From assembly GCA_018398815.1 (NCBI GenBank), contig CM031611.1, positions 80,058,236 to 80,122,235 on the forward strand: 64,000 bases of DNA, in the 5' to 3' direction. Made by a program: the position numbers and the translations under genes. The DNA comes from Conus ventricosus (Eukaryota; Mollusca; Gastropoda; Neogastropoda; Conidae). The notes beneath the pieces were generated by a model. The model saw nothing but the letters and a program-made list of their open reading frames with translations. It was not told the origin of the DNA and did not search any database. Shown in pieces: positions 37,296 to 49,005 of the stretch; position 1 is the first letter of the stretch; each line of letters begins with the position of its first letter.

Positions 37296-37497
37296 CTGAA
37301 CTCGATGAAGCCGTCGCGGACAGCCAGGGACACAAAGTCTCCAGTGCCGTCAGAGTTCTGGGCGTTGAAGAGGATGATGCCGTCCTTGTTGAGGGTCTGG
37401 AAGACCACTTCGATGCTGAGGTCCATGCGGGCTTTCTTGATGCGGGGCACTTCGATGAATGACCGCCCGTTGAAAGAGGGGATCTTGAAATCAGCCT
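37296..37497 (-). CDS. AGRN: Agrin exon: LamG1 N-terminal part
   Basis: The exon is 202 nt, phase 1 to phase 2, with acceptor TCTGGCACAG and donor GTTCAG|GTGGGT. It encodes FKIPSFNGRSFIEVPRI, LSIEVVFQTLNKDGIILFN and FVSLAVRDGFIEFR, the first half of a LamG sandwich. It joins exactly to the EGF exon upstream (CLKE) and the 36.6-kb exon downstream (RFDLGGG). Confidence 0.92.
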
Positions 37498-38446
37498 CTG
37501 TGCCAGACAACAGAAGAAAGAAATGCAGATACCATAAGTGGTAGGGCAGAGTGCCATTATCAATACCACTGCCACACAAAGACAAGAGCACCACATGAAT
37601 TTAATAGCAATGCATAACTTTCTCATTGCAGACTTCTTTGCATTGAATTCAGGCCGCTCATTTTCAGGGAGATTATGCTGGGGAGACCAAGACACTGCTA
37701 CAGAACAGCATACCTCTGCAGAACAGTGCAACTCTGTTTTGTTTCTGTGCGTTCTGATCTATCTGAAGAAGGTGCATCCACTGCCAGGACCAACTCTCCT
37801 GTTTTGGATTTTTTCACATGTTCCATCATGCGTAAAGTATCTCTGTTCATCATCTTATTGAAAAGTTGTCACTTAAGATCTAATGGATAAAAAGGCGAAA
37901 AAAAAATCCCATGACAGACTTACATGTGGAACCTTTTTCTCTTATTAGATGGATCTCTTAATCGTAAGAAAAGAACTACTGTCACTTACTGTTCTTATTT
38001 TTTTCTTGGTTACAACTCTGATGTCAGTTTCTTGCTTACAGGAATGTTTGTAATAACACAACTAAGACAGCCAGGTTCCATCTTCAGTGATCACATCTAA
38101 ACACAACTCGAAGACCCATTCTTTCTTTTTATGTCATCCATCCCACCAGCCCACAACGACCTACTCTTGTTCAAAAGACAGAATGAAATTTGAAATGTAT
38201 ATAATCTTAAATTTCAGTGCATACTATCACACATGGGACCTCAGTTTTAAGGTCTCATTGGAAGGACTTTAACATTACGGGGGGATGGGAGAGGGAAGCA
38301 GAGGATCAGAGTCTATACATATACTATCTCCAAAAATCATCATCTCTAATCTGACTAAAGTGAGCACTGCACCCAAGACAAAAGAACAAAGCTTTACCAT
38401 GACAAATCTAAAATGAAACAAATAAAAAAAGTGAATGAACTCTGAC

Positions 38447-38601
38447 CCTTGAGACAGCGAGGACCCCGATCGTCCCAGGGGCAGGTGCAGCGGAAGCCCA
38501 GCATGTCGTCGGGCTGACACTGGCCGTGGGGGTAGCAGGGTTGTCGGCACAGGCGTCCTTCTCCGGGGGCAGCGTCACGACAGTGTCCTCCTTCTTCACC
38601 T
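38447..38601 (-). CDS. AGRN: Agrin exon: EGF before LamG1, one-base frameshift
   Basis: Acceptor GTGCGTCCAG and donor CAAGG|GTCAGA give a phase 1 to phase 1 exon of 155 nt, one short of a multiple of three. The first part reads EVKKEDTVVTLPPEKDACADNP. After the shift it reads CYPHGQCQPDDMLGFRC and CPWDDRGPRCLK, a six-Cys EGF when combined. The break falls at the GGG run 38538-38540, where one lost base explains both the frame and the length. Confidence 0.88.
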
Positions 38602-38759
38602 CTGGACGCACCAGTTGAGTTCAGTTTAAACAAAGTTGTCACTGGGCACGGACGGGTCCATACATTCTACATCATCATCTGCTAAGCGGTCAGACTACAG
38701 TGTGCAGGGTTTACAGCTAGATGAGCAACTTAAAAAAAAAAAAATCAGATGACGGTTTT

Positions 38760-38960
38760 GTGGAATTTGAGAAGAAGAGTGATTGCTCACTCTTCATTTT
38801 CATTGTCCTGAATGTTGTTTACCTTGCCTGAAGAAGACCTGCAGGGTTGAAACGCGTCGTGTTTCGTCTTGTGATTTGTTTGTCCCTGCTGTTTGGCGGA
38901 CTCACCGATAATTCTTTCATTAAATTTGTTTCAGTATCCGCCTGAAGTCACCTCACTGTG
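38760..38960 (+). repeat. Dispersed repeat with CTGAAGAAGACC ... GAAACGCGTC core
   Basis: This is the best-preserved copy of the family described at 12,690-13,150. The core reads TGCCTGAAGAAGACC, TGCAGGGTTGAAACGCGTC. It ends near a short TTCATTAAATTTG stretch. Confidence 0.6.
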
Positions 38961-39499
38961 AAACTAACTTGACCTATGCATTGACCCTTGACCTATGCAT
39001 TGACCCAACCCAGTGTGACAGGAATGAATGAATGACTGCAGGCATTCATGTACACAACAGATGAAAGTCTGTAGATGCAGTGCACATGTGGGTGCTTGCA
39101 CTCAGATCTTACGCACCCATTCACAGAAACTTACAAGTATATGACACGTACATACAAGTAGAGAGAGATACATTTACAAACCGCATGACTGCAGTCAAAT
39201 TATTCAAAGTTTACAGCAAACACGTGCGCGCACACACACACACAAACATGCACACACAACACACCAGAACACCACACATGCCTCATTCATGCTCTGATGG
39301 AAGGAAAAAAAATCATTTGGAAAAGAGAAAACTAATGTAAAACGTCATTTTTACACTTAAATCTGAAAAAAAAGACAATCATTTGACAATATGATAGTTT
39401 ATTCAAGAGTAGTTGGCCTATCAATCATGTTGCCAGTCTTGTGCACACTCATCTCCAGTCAACGCTCGTCCAATGCTCAAAGCACATTCACACGAAGGC

Positions 39500-40760
39500 A
39501 GGACAGTGGCGACAACAGTGATGCAAGGCTCAGACTGCAACCTTCGCTTTGACCTCACTATCAACAGCTACTCACCGATACATTTCCGATTATCCACTGA
39601 AGGCACAAGGCTCAGACTGCGACCTTCGCTTTGACCTCACTATCAACAGCTACTCACCGATACATTTCTGATTGTCCACCGACGGCACAAAGCTCAGACT
39701 GCGACCTTCGCTTTGACCTCACTATCAACAGCTAGCTACTCACCGATACATTTCCGATTGTCCACTGACGGCACAAAGCTCAGACTGCGACCTTCGCTTT
39801 GACCTCACTGTCAACAGCTACTCACCGATACATTTCCGATTGTCCACCGATGGCACAAGGCTCAGACTGCGACCTTCACTTTGACCTCACTATCAACAGC
39901 TACTCACCGATACATTTCCGATTGTCCACTGACGGCACAAGGCTCAGACTGCGACCTTCGCTTTGTCTTTACTATCAACAGCTACTGACCAATACATTTC
40001 TGATTGTCCACTGACGGCACAAAGCTCAGACTGCGACCTTCGCTTTGACCTCGCTATCAACAGCTACTCACCGATACATTTCCGATTGTCCACCGACGGC
40101 ACAAGGCTCAGACTGCGACCTTCGCTTTGACCTCCCTATCAACACCTACTCACCGATACATTTCCGATTGTCCACTGATGGCACAAAGCTCAGACTGCGA
40201 CCTTCGCTTTGACCTCGCTATCAACACTACTCACCGATACATTTCCGATTGTCGACTGACGGCGTAAGGCTCAGACTGCGACCTTCGCTTTGACCTTGCT
40301 ATCAACAGCTACTCACCGATACATTTCCGATTGTCCACCGACGGCACAAGGCTCAGACTGCGACGTTCGCTTTGACCTCGCTATCAACATCTACTCACCG
40401 ATACATTTCTGATTGTCGACCGACGGCACAAGCTCAGACTGCGACCTTCGCTTTGACCTCGCTATCAACAGCTACTCACCGATACATTTCCGATTGTCCA
40501 CTGATGGCACAAGGCTCAGACTGCCACCTCGCTTTGACCTCGCTATCAACAGCTACTCACCGATACATTTCCGATTGTCCACTGACGGCACAAAGCTCAG
40601 ACTGCCACCTTCGCTTGACCTCGCTATCAACAGCTACTCACCGATACATTTCCGATTGTCCACTGACGGCACAAAGCTCAGACTGCCACCTTCGCTTTGA
40701 CCTCGCTATCAACAGCTACTCACCGATACATTTCCGATTGTCCACTGACGGCACAAAGCC
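39500..40760 (-). repeat. 83-bp tandem array containing a 5' splice site, about 15 copies
   Basis: On the minus strand each unit has GCTTTGTGCCGTCAGTGGAC, AATCGGAAATGTATCG and then GTGAGTAGCTGTTGATAGC. This is the last part of the 40.8-kb exon, its donor and the start of the intron. The remainder (GAGGTCAAAGCGAAGGTCGC) is intronic. Nearly all copies keep the GTGAGT, and one near 39,985 is mutated. Reading through any donor hits TAG. Confidence 0.93.
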
Positions 40761-40855
40761 TGGGAGGCATCGACAGAGCCCCAGCTTGCAGTGGCTGTGG
40801 TTGGAGCAGCAGTTGTCGTCATCAAGGCAAAGCTCATCTATGTAGCTGCCATCAC
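40724..40855 (-). CDS. AGRN: Agrin exon: EB-like cysteine-rich module next to a splice-donor array
   Basis: The exon is 132 nt, phase 1 to phase 1, with acceptor GTGTAACAG and donor TATCG|GTGAGTAG. It encodes DGSYIDELCLDDDNCCSNH, then CKLGLCRCLPGFVPSVDNRK and C. The spacing C-C-C-x5-C-x5-C-x-C ... C recalls EB or EGF-like mini modules. The 3' end of this exon plus its donor is repeated about 15 times in the intron just downstream (39.5-40.76 kb). Reading through the donor meets a TAG at once, so use of this first donor is the simplest model. Confidence 0.82.
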
Positions 40856-41534
40856 CTGTTACACACACACACACACACACAAAATGCATGATTTACCACA
40901 TATTCTGTCCGATGAGCTGACACACTTATACACAAAATGCTAACATTTCTTCTAGATCTGAACGATATCAAAGTGCATCTATCACAACCATAAGGCCATT
41001 TACTGTGTAGTAACACTTTAGGAAAAAAAAAAGCAGTAACATTCAATACCCACTATTATGGTTTAGATGGAAAAAAAAAACAACCCTAAGCAATAACATT
41101 CAACATTCTTTATCTTGCGTGCCCACTGTGCATACACATTCAAACACAAACTGAAAAAATATTATCAAATAAGTTGAATATACATAGTGGAAGTTATCAA
41201 AGCAGAAAAAGGACAATGTATGAAAAATACTACATAACACAATTCTGTTTTTATTCTATTAAGTTTTGTACTTTTGTCTATTTTATAAAACAATCTGAAA
41301 AAAAATCACAATTTCCTTGTTCTGTTGATGAAACATCTTAAAATGTTATGAACTGCACTCATTCCATACTGAACATGAAGGGATGGCAACTTCTTGAATG
41401 TAACAAACATTGCACACGCACGCAAGCACACACAACCAGAGACTCACAGGCGCACGCGCGCACACACACACATACCACACACACACACACATATAGAAAT
41501 TGACAATCACAGTCTGATACCAGCCAGTACATAC

Positions 41535-41702
41535 ACTGTCCATTGTCGGCAGGTTTCGGGTCCTCTGAACTGCTGTCAGGCTTGTGGGTGCCGCTGGACA
41601 CATCAGGTTCCTCTTCCGACGCCTCCCCATGGATGTGACGTGTTGTTTTACGTGACCGTGTCGTTGAGGGCAGAGGGGTGGTGGTTCGGACAGATGGTAA
41701 AC
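41535..41702 (-). CDS. AGRN: Agrin exon: Ser/Thr-rich linker
   Basis: The exon is 168 nt, phase 1 to phase 1, with acceptor CCCGTCCAG and donor GGACAGT|GTATGT. It encodes a low-complexity stretch, LPSVRTTTPLPSTTRSRK, then EASEEEPDVSSGTHKPDSSS. The Thr/Ser/Pro content suggests O-glycosylation, and the acidic SSGTH and SSSED pieces might carry glycans, though no clear acidic-SG-x-G glycosaminoglycan site is seen. In vertebrate agrin such linkers flank the SEA domain, and no SEA is found here. Confidence 0.78.
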
Positions 41703-41755
41703 CTGGACGGGGTGGAAATCAGCTTTCAAACGATGTGGCTCCAAGTCGGAAAAAG

Positions 41756-41915
41756 TGAATGGGCTTTGAATGATGAATAAGACAACAGGGGCAGTGAATG
41801 GGCTTTGAATGATGAATAAGACAACAGGGGCAGTGAATGGGCTTTGAATAATGAATAAGAGACAACAGGGGCAGTGAATGGGCTTTGAATGATGAATAAG
41901 AGACAACAGGGGCAG
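41756..41915. repeat. Minisatellite, about 43-bp unit, four copies
   Basis: The unit is GTGAATGGGCTTTGAATGAT, then GAATAAGACAACAGGGGCA. It lies 50 bp upstream (minus strand) of the Ser/Thr-linker exon. Confidence 0.9.
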
Positions 41916-42808
41916 ACCGAGGGGTGGGGGGGATCCTGGGCTACAAAACCCTCTTCCTTTCCCCCGCTCTCATTGAAAAGAAGAAAAAAAGGATTTTAAA
42001 ATGTGTATTGAACAGATGCTCGTTATCTGATGGAGAGGCCTCCAACGACTATGATGGAAGGTTCCCCTCCCCTCAGCCCATTTCAAAGAAATGTGCAAGT
42101 CCCCCACCCCCTGCCCCCTCGCTTGTACAAAATCTATGCCTTGTTCCAAATCCACCTCATCCAAAGCACGATAAAAATCTGCAACATGCTATCCACCCTC
42201 CCTCCCCTGCTTTTTTGTGTGTGCTTTTTTAAAAAGAAAATCTGCTGCTTGGTTACTGCATCCTGATCTGTTTTGGAACCTCCTCATCCTCCATCAGAAC
42301 GTGATCTGTCCTTGGACAAGAAATCAACAGTCATTTTGTCACCTGGTTGACTTCAGATCTTATGTCAATGATATGGCTAATGGAATAAGCACCATAAGGT
42401 AGTATGGGAAGAGACAAATAAATCTAGATTCTAAATATCTATTCCACAGGAAATGTGGATTTTTGCGTTATTTTCCCCCAGACACATCAGAAAAATAAAC
42501 AGACTGTGAGTGAATGCTGAATCAAGGAATAATGATCGTTAATCATCAGTGTCAAAACATTCCATCAAAATCAGTTCCTGTGCTTTTTTATAGCTCAGCT
42601 GTCTTGTGGTCAGATCAAGCATTGTCATTATGTTTTGGTAAAAAGACAGGTCAGATCATGCTTTATCACTGTCCTTCGGTAAAAAGATAATCAGACATAC
42701 TGACCAAGCAAAGATCATGGAATCTAGGTGCTACTGGTATGTGACATACATATGAAACAAGACATGCAGACTGACACAAACACACACACACACACACTGT
42801 CGACGAAC

Positions 42809-43044
42809 CTCGACACTTTCCAACGTGAGCCACTTGGATGGCGGTACGTGACCGACAGGCCATCATCCTCAGCTGACACTCTGACCCTAGTTCTGGTTGT
42901 CGGTGCCACACACCACGGCCTGGTTGGGCTGGTCCTCGTGGCAGGTCAGGCTGCACTCACACTCCGGTTTGCCGTTGCTGCGCATGCGACAGGTGGCGCC
43001 CTCCTGACACTGCACCTCTCGGCAGGATGATGGGAGATAATCAT
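42809..43044 (-). CDS. AGRN: Agrin exon: Kazal unit after laminin-EGF pair, frameshifted
   Basis: Acceptor TTCTTTTCAG and donor TCGAG|GTTCGT bound 236 nt, one short of the 237 expected for phase 1 to 1. The first frame reads YLPSSCREVQCQEGATCRM, CECSLTCHEDQPNQAV and VCGTDNQN, then a TAG. In another frame it continues GSECQLRMMACRSRTAIQVA. The Kazal signature C-G-(S/T)-D-x-x-x-Y-x-S-E-C is complete if one base is missing near 42891-42893, inside the Tyr codon. The TAG is thus probably an artefact of the indel. Confidence 0.85.
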
Positions 43045-43403
43045 CTGAAAAGAATCTGGGTATGTAGTGTCGTTATAAAAGATATCCAATGGACTGCAAC
43101 GTCTTTTTCATCGAGGAAGGGACAGATGGGGAAGGATGGAGGGGTGGGAGGGTGATGGAAGAAGGAAGGGGACGGCAGCATGGGGAATAATTTACATGGC
43201 TGATTGACCGACTTTGTGATCACTTAATCTGGTTGAACTGTTTGCACCATCACAGCCTCCATCTGTCTCACTTATACAGTTGATTGACTGAACTGGTGAT
43301 CAATTATCTGACTGACATTGGTACTTCTTTTGTTTGTTTGTTTATGTGGATAAAACATCACTGTCACAATTTCCATTTATCTCATAGGGTGCATGTGCCA
43401 CAC

Positions 43404-43407
<4 letters not shown>

Positions 43408-43442
<35 letters not shown>

Positions 43443-43453
43443 AGGGAGGGTGG

Positions 43454-43513
<60 letters not shown>

Positions 43514-43520
43514 CAGAGAA
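43408..43520. repeat. (GA)n microsatellite
   Basis: GA repeats are interrupted by a G-rich segment at about 43,437-43,456. They lie between the second laminin-EGF and the next Kazal exon. Confidence 0.93.
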
Positions 43521-43643
43521 GAAAGTGAACATTAACCATTTCATTCAAAAGGAACACAACACAGCAACCAAAAACAAAGGAGAAGCAGATCTGAGAAAAC
43601 GGGAAGAAAAGCTATGATGAAGACAAACGATCATAACCGTAAC

Positions 43644-43801
43644 TGGACAGCCAGCGTTACCATCACAGCCGGTGGGTCCCACAGGTCGTCCGTTACTGCA
43701 GCGATCACACTTCATGCCCGACACCATGGTTTTGCACATGCAGCGGCCCGTCATCTGGTTGCAGTCGTCCCGCTCCGATCCCAGACGATTGCAGTTACAG
43801 G
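43644..43801 (-). CDS. AGRN: Agrin exon: second laminin-type EGF module
   Basis: Acceptor CTCCCATCAG opens the exon in phase 1. It encodes ACNCNRLGSERDDCNQ, GRCMCKTMVSGMKCDRC and GPTGCDGNAGCP, the eight-Cys laminin-EGF pattern. The donor is less clear. The sequence CCAGTTACG offers GT in phase 0, while the next exon needs phase 1. A lost G at the junction (CCAG|GTTACG) would fit both. The exact left edge may therefore be off by a few bases. Confidence 0.85.
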
Positions 43802-44311
43802 CTGATGGGAGAGAGAGAAGCACTGCACCGTCAGCTCCAGAAGCGTTGTGGAGTGACCGAGGTGTAATGTGTCTAACAATGTTTGCTGATGGTCACCTAA
43901 CCATTACTGTATCGCAAAATCATTGCATCGATATATCCTAATTTTGTTCATTTTCTTTCTTTCTTTCTTTTTTTTTTTTCTTCTAAAATCGAATACCGAT
44001 TCCATAACAAATTATAATTCATATACAGTTGAGAAAACAATAAGGAATGCAACTTTCGATAACTTTCATTTCATATTCTTCACATCTCCCATTCTCAAAA
44101 AAGATTTTAAGAAGAGAACATTCAAAAACATGCATCAAAAAAGAAATATGGAATCTGGCAAAAGTACTCAGCTCAAATCAATGATCAGCAACAAGAACTG
44201 CAACCACAAAGAATCAAACGAATCATGCTTATAAAGCATTACTTCTATCATGATCATATTTTTATCAAAAGGACATCAAGGGAAGTAAATAACAAAAAAA
44301 GGCCATGTTAC

Positions 44312-44476
44312 CAAGGCAGCCAGCATTGCCGTCCTCAGCGATTTTGTGGAGACCCCAGTAACCGATCTCACATCTGTCGCAGCGAGCTCCTCCGACAAAC
44401 GGTTTGCACGAGCACTGTTTGGTGACAGGGTCACAACTTGACCCGTAGGAACCGACGGGATTGCAGTTACAATTTT
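44312..44476 (-). CDS. AGRN: Agrin exon: first laminin-type EGF module
   Basis: The exon is 165 nt, phase 1 to phase 1, acceptor TTCCCTCCAG and donor CTTG|GTAACA. It encodes [38 protein letters not shown] and [10 protein letters not shown]. All eight cysteines of the laminin-EGF fold are present. A tandem pair of these modules between Kazal blocks is an agrin hallmark. Confidence 0.93.
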
Positions 44477-44894
44477 CTGGAGGGAAAAACAAAAAGGATC
44501 GGTGGTTTAGTTGATGAAAGCAGAAAGCACAAACTCATTGCAATAATGCTTACCATCTTTCAGTGTTACTTAAACTTTACTTGCTGATTTAAGTAATTTA
44601 GATGAGGTAAAAGTCTTAATGTTCATCAGCATACAATGATATTGCTGCACAAACTCTTCTTAGAATGAAATACTGAAGTTTAAAAAAAAAAATCCGACAT
44701 TCATATCGTGGTAAGATTCATGTCCCATTGTTGTGGGGCTCATAAGCATGAGTCGTTCCCAGATCGAAATTTATGTAACAGCCTGGTTATCATTTGGGAA
44801 GCAAAAATATGTTTTTAAACAAACAAATGATAGCAAAATGATACATTAACGTTTTAGTTAACCACTGTGACCATTCCCTCTGCACCCCACTACT

Positions 44895-44925
<31 letters not shown>

Positions 44926-45309
44926 ACCAAAAGAAAGAAAAATCCTCAAAATATGTGCTCTGAAACCATTTAAAAGCCGTGAAGTTGAAACAAAGAGTAC
45001 TGAAAATTACAGAGACGAGTCGAGACATGAAGACAGTGAAACAAGACAGTTAACGCACAACCATGAATAATAACAGAAGAGGAACATCGAGTCAACTGGT
45101 TTGCATGTACGGTCTACAAACACAACAGCAAGCAACAAAAGTACACAATCATCAGCAACATCAACAACAACAACAAGACTACTGTGAATCATGGAAATAC
45201 ACAATATCACAGCCATTGGTACCTGTGAACATAAAAATGAGAAGTTAAGACACAATCATTTTCACCATATATACAGCGCAGAAGAATATATCACTACTAC
45301 AGAAGTCAG

Positions 45310-45515
45310 TACACATGTACACATATTATGTTTGAAGATGTATCTTGTACAAAGTCTTAAAAACCATACATAAAGTTAGTACACATGTACACATGCTATG
45401 TTTGAAGATATATCTTGTACAAAATCTTAAAAACCATACATAAAGTTAGTACACATGTAGACATACTATGTTTGAAGATATATCTTGTACAAAATCTTAA
45501 AAACCATACATAAAA
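45310..45515. repeat. Minisatellite, about 72-bp unit, three copies
   Basis: The unit contains TACACATGTACACATACTAT, GTTTGAAGATATATCTTGTA and CTTAAAAACCATACATAAA. Confidence 0.9.
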
Positions 45516-45589
45516 AAACAGAGCTGGTAAAGATATCATCGCAGCTGGATCTTAAATCATGTTTGGCATGGTGTAAAATGAACTTTTTC

Positions 45590-46075
45590 AGCAGAAGTCA
45601 ACAATCAGGTCAACTGTCTTGTGAGCTCACAGCTGTTCAGAAATTAACACATACTCCCCTAAGTATGCAAGTCTTTTTTTTTTCTTTTTTTTTCAAATCA
45701 GGTCAACTGTCTTGTGAGCTCACAGCTGTACAGAAATTAACACATACTCCCCTAAGTATGCAAGTCTTTTTTTTTTTTTTTTCTTTTTTTTCAAATCAGG
45801 TCAACTGTCTTGTGAGCTCACAGCTGTACAGAAATTAACACAAACTCCCCTAAGTATGCAAGTCTTTTTTTTTTTTTCTTTTTTTTTCAAATCAGGTCAA
45901 CTGTCTTGTGAGCTCACAGCTGTACAGAAATTAACACATACTCCCCTAAGTATGCAAGTCTTTTTTTTTTTTTTTCCTTTTTTTTTCAAATCAGGTCAAC
46001 TGTCTTGTGAGCTCACAGCTGTACAGAAATTAACACAAACTCCCCTAAGTATGCAAGTTTCATTTTTTTTTTGTG
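45590..46075. repeat. Tandem repeat, about 98-bp unit, five copies with poly-T segments
   Basis: The unit has TCAGGTCAACTGTCTTGTGA, GCTCACAGCTGTACAGAAAT and ACTCCCCTAAGTATGCAAGT, then a T-rich run of variable length. It lies in the intron between the YGCC module and laminin-EGF 1. Confidence 0.92.
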
Positions 46076-46367
46076 CACCGTCTTGCTCTGTACTTCACAC
46101 AATGCAGACCTGGTGGTCGTAAAATTGCCTGCATGTTTACAGCTCACATTCAGTTATAGTAATTATTTTAGGAATAAGCTGAAACTGGATTTGATATCTT
46201 AAGACTTAAGCGCCATTCCTTTCGGTTAGCAGCAAGTCACATGGCTATTGTTGGCTCTTATTATGCTTGAAATAAGAGACAGCTTTCAAATTTTTTAAAA
46301 CTTTGATGAAATCCGTTACATTCTGAAAGCTTTTTGTTAAGACTTGTTGTCCATGTGAGCTGTTTAC

Positions 46368-46463
46368 CGGGACATCCAGCACGGTTAGGGCCCAGGGCCG
46401 CCGTTTTGCCGTCCTTACAGCAGCCAAATGTCGTCTCCTGACAGGTCCGACCCGAGTGGACAT
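46368..46463 (-). CDS. AGRN: Agrin exon: short YGCC-type cysteine-rich module
   Basis: The exon is 96 nt, phase 1 to phase 1, acceptor TTTTTCCCAG and donor CCCG|GTAAAC. It encodes VHSGRTCQETTFGCCKDGKT and AALGPNRAGCPG. The pattern C-x4-(F/Y)-G-C-C-x-D-G-x-T-x-A-x-G-P-x3-G-C is found as a short module in papilin-type matrix proteins. I do not know it from vertebrate agrin, so its presence here is notable. Confidence 0.8.
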
Positions 46464-46523
46464 CTGGGAAAAAGAAAAAAAAGAGACAACACGGTTGCAA
46501 GTGAATGCTAGTTTTCAATGATT

Positions 46524-46707
<184 letters not shown>

Positions 46708-47720
46708 TGCCTGTAAACAGTCAAGGTAAAAATTTCTGCCACTCTTGAATAATCATGAATTTACTGAATCCCTCTTTCATCTCCCCTTTTGTTGTCATGT
46801 GCATGTACTAAGCAAGGAGCTATGAGAAAGCTTGAATCTTCCTTTTGGTTCGTTATTCTTTCTATTCATCAGTGTGCCAGATGAATGGGCAGCTTAAGCA
46901 GTACTGATTCAACTTACTTAACTTTGCGGACCTGGGAACCCTAAATTATCAGCTGGAATAGAATTTCTGAGAATCCGGTGTAAGGAAAAATGGGTGTACT
47001 CTATGGGCATCTCTAACTTATGTGGATCATATAAAGTTCAGCAATTTCTATCAGTCACAGGGTCATGTGGAATTTATGTTTTGCTGAACAACGAGATTGC
47101 CTCTTATAAGTCAAGAGTGGCTATTCTGAAATCAAACCTGCACACCGTACGCGTATCAATCTTGAGACAGCTGACTGCACAAACAGTGGGGACTTCTCCA
47201 TCTGTTCAATTACCAAGTTTTCTTCTCAACTTTACACTTGGCCAACACATGAGTTCTGTTTCATGCTCACCACCATAGCTACTTCTGCTGAAGAAACAGA
47301 AATTTCTGAATGGTTGTTCACTTTCTATCAATGGCTATATACACAGCAGGTATAAAGACTTGCACATTACCCTGACCGAACATCATGCTTTTCTTCTGGT
47401 CACATTTAAAACCAAACAAAAAAGTTTCCAGTGTTACTACTTAAATCACAGCTAAATCGGCATAAAAACAATGAATGGGTTCCCGGATCCCATGTCCGCA
47501 TCTGTCTCATAACGTAAGCAAAAGTCACTACTGACTAATGACTTCTTCAGGGATTTCAAGACAGCTGAGCATAATTTTACAGCTCTAGTTTATCTCACTC
47601 TATGATACGCAGCACTTGCTACTAACGTTGTACCACTCACTGTCTAAAGAGTCTACCACCATGGTACCAACCACCTCTGCAGGACTTGACGAAGTCTGCG
47701 AATCATGTTTGACCCCTCAC

Positions 47721-47876
47721 CTTCTTTGCAGCACTTGGCGAAGGCGGCGGTGAAGTGGCAATAGCTGCCGGAGGGACAGGAGTCCTTGCTGGGCATGCAG
47801 TTATAGTCCTGGCCGGTGGCTTCATTCACCAGAGGAGGCACCCCGTCGCACGGCTCGTCGTTACCAATGTCAAGCT
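47721..47876 (-). CDS. AGRN: Agrin exon: lustrin-type cysteine-rich module
   Basis: The exon is 156 nt, phase 1 to phase 1, acceptor GATGATTTCAG and donor AGAAG|GTGAGG. It encodes LDIGNDEPCDGVPPLVNEAT, then CMPSKDSCPSGSYCHF and FAKCCKEG. The C-x-G-x-P-L ... C ... CP-x-G-x-x-C ... CC pattern matches the lustrin cysteine-rich repeat, known from molluscan nacre protein lustrin A and from various metazoan matrix proteins. The family match is from memory of the pattern, without a search. Confidence 0.8.
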
Positions 47877-48009
47877 CTGAAATCATCCACAGCGGAAGTT
47901 AGGGTTTGAAGTGACGATCACAAAGCGATGTAATCTGCAATGTCTGAATCTCAAATCATCATCTTAAACTTTAAGCTCTTTTTTTCTTTTAACTGATTTT
48001 CACCAGCAA

Positions 48010-48235
48010 ACATCCAGTTCCTGAATATCTGAAGTATTATTTTTCAGAAGAAAATTGTCGACCATCGAACAGCCAGTTCCTAAATGGCTTAAGTATTATT
48101 TTTCAGAAGAAAATTGTCGACCATCGAACAGCCAGTTCCTAAATGGCTGAAGTATTTTTCAGAAGAAAATCGCTGACTATTGAACGTCTGGTTCCTAAAT
48201 GGCTGAAGTATCATTTTCAGACGAAAATCGCAGAC
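48010..48235. repeat. Minisatellite, about 58-bp unit, four copies
   Basis: The unit contains AGTTCCTAAATGGCTGAAGT and TTTCAGAAGAAAATTGTCGA. It lies in the intron upstream of the lustrin-type exon. Confidence 0.88.
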
Positions 48236-49005
48236 CATCAGCGTAGTACTTTGGCAGCAGTTGACAGTCTGCTCTGGTGGGCGACCTCAACCTGATACTG
48301 ACTGCTGATAGTAGTCTACCTCAACCTGATACCGATTGCTGATAGTGGTCTGCCAGTGCTGCGGCTAAGGCAGGATGATCCAGGGTGTGGCTATGCATGA
48401 GGGAGCTAGAATACATTTTAAAAAAACCCACCCTCAAACTAAAAAAAAAAAAATCTCCCCACAGAGCCAGATTCAGTATCGAAAGAAGAAAAACACGGAT
48501 CTCTCTGGCGGGTTACCTCAAGACAGCCTGCTGTTAATTGTTCAGTCCATCAGTGCTGACCGACAGTACTGAGGCTGCAAACAGGAGGAACCTTGATGTG
48601 GCCAAACACAGGGAGTATTTGGAACGACTGGTGTGGAACGCGTGCCACTTAAAAAGTTAAAGGGCATGAAAGATGAAACACCCTCCCTATTCTCTCCCCT
48701 CCCCCCCCCCCCCCCCCCCCTCCCCCCCATCTCTAAAAACGTTTGGTATTGTCATGAATGGTCTTGGTGCACAGCCTGCTTCAATATCTGGCAGACAAAA
48801 TAAACTGTTGCTGAAAAACAAAAAAATTAGACACAATCTACCGCTGCAAATTAAAGTTGACAAATGAATTTTGTATACTTCCATCTGATGTCCTAATTTT
48901 CAATAAAAAATTGTCATAACACAGCATCATTTACATACTAATAATTACAATATCCTACCCTAAATTTAACATCTATAAACATGAGCAATGAGAAATGACA
49001 CCAAC

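Noticed and set aside
37249..37731. 160-codon minus-strand ORF
   Set aside because: It is an out-of-frame shadow of the LamG1 exon at 37,296-37,497.
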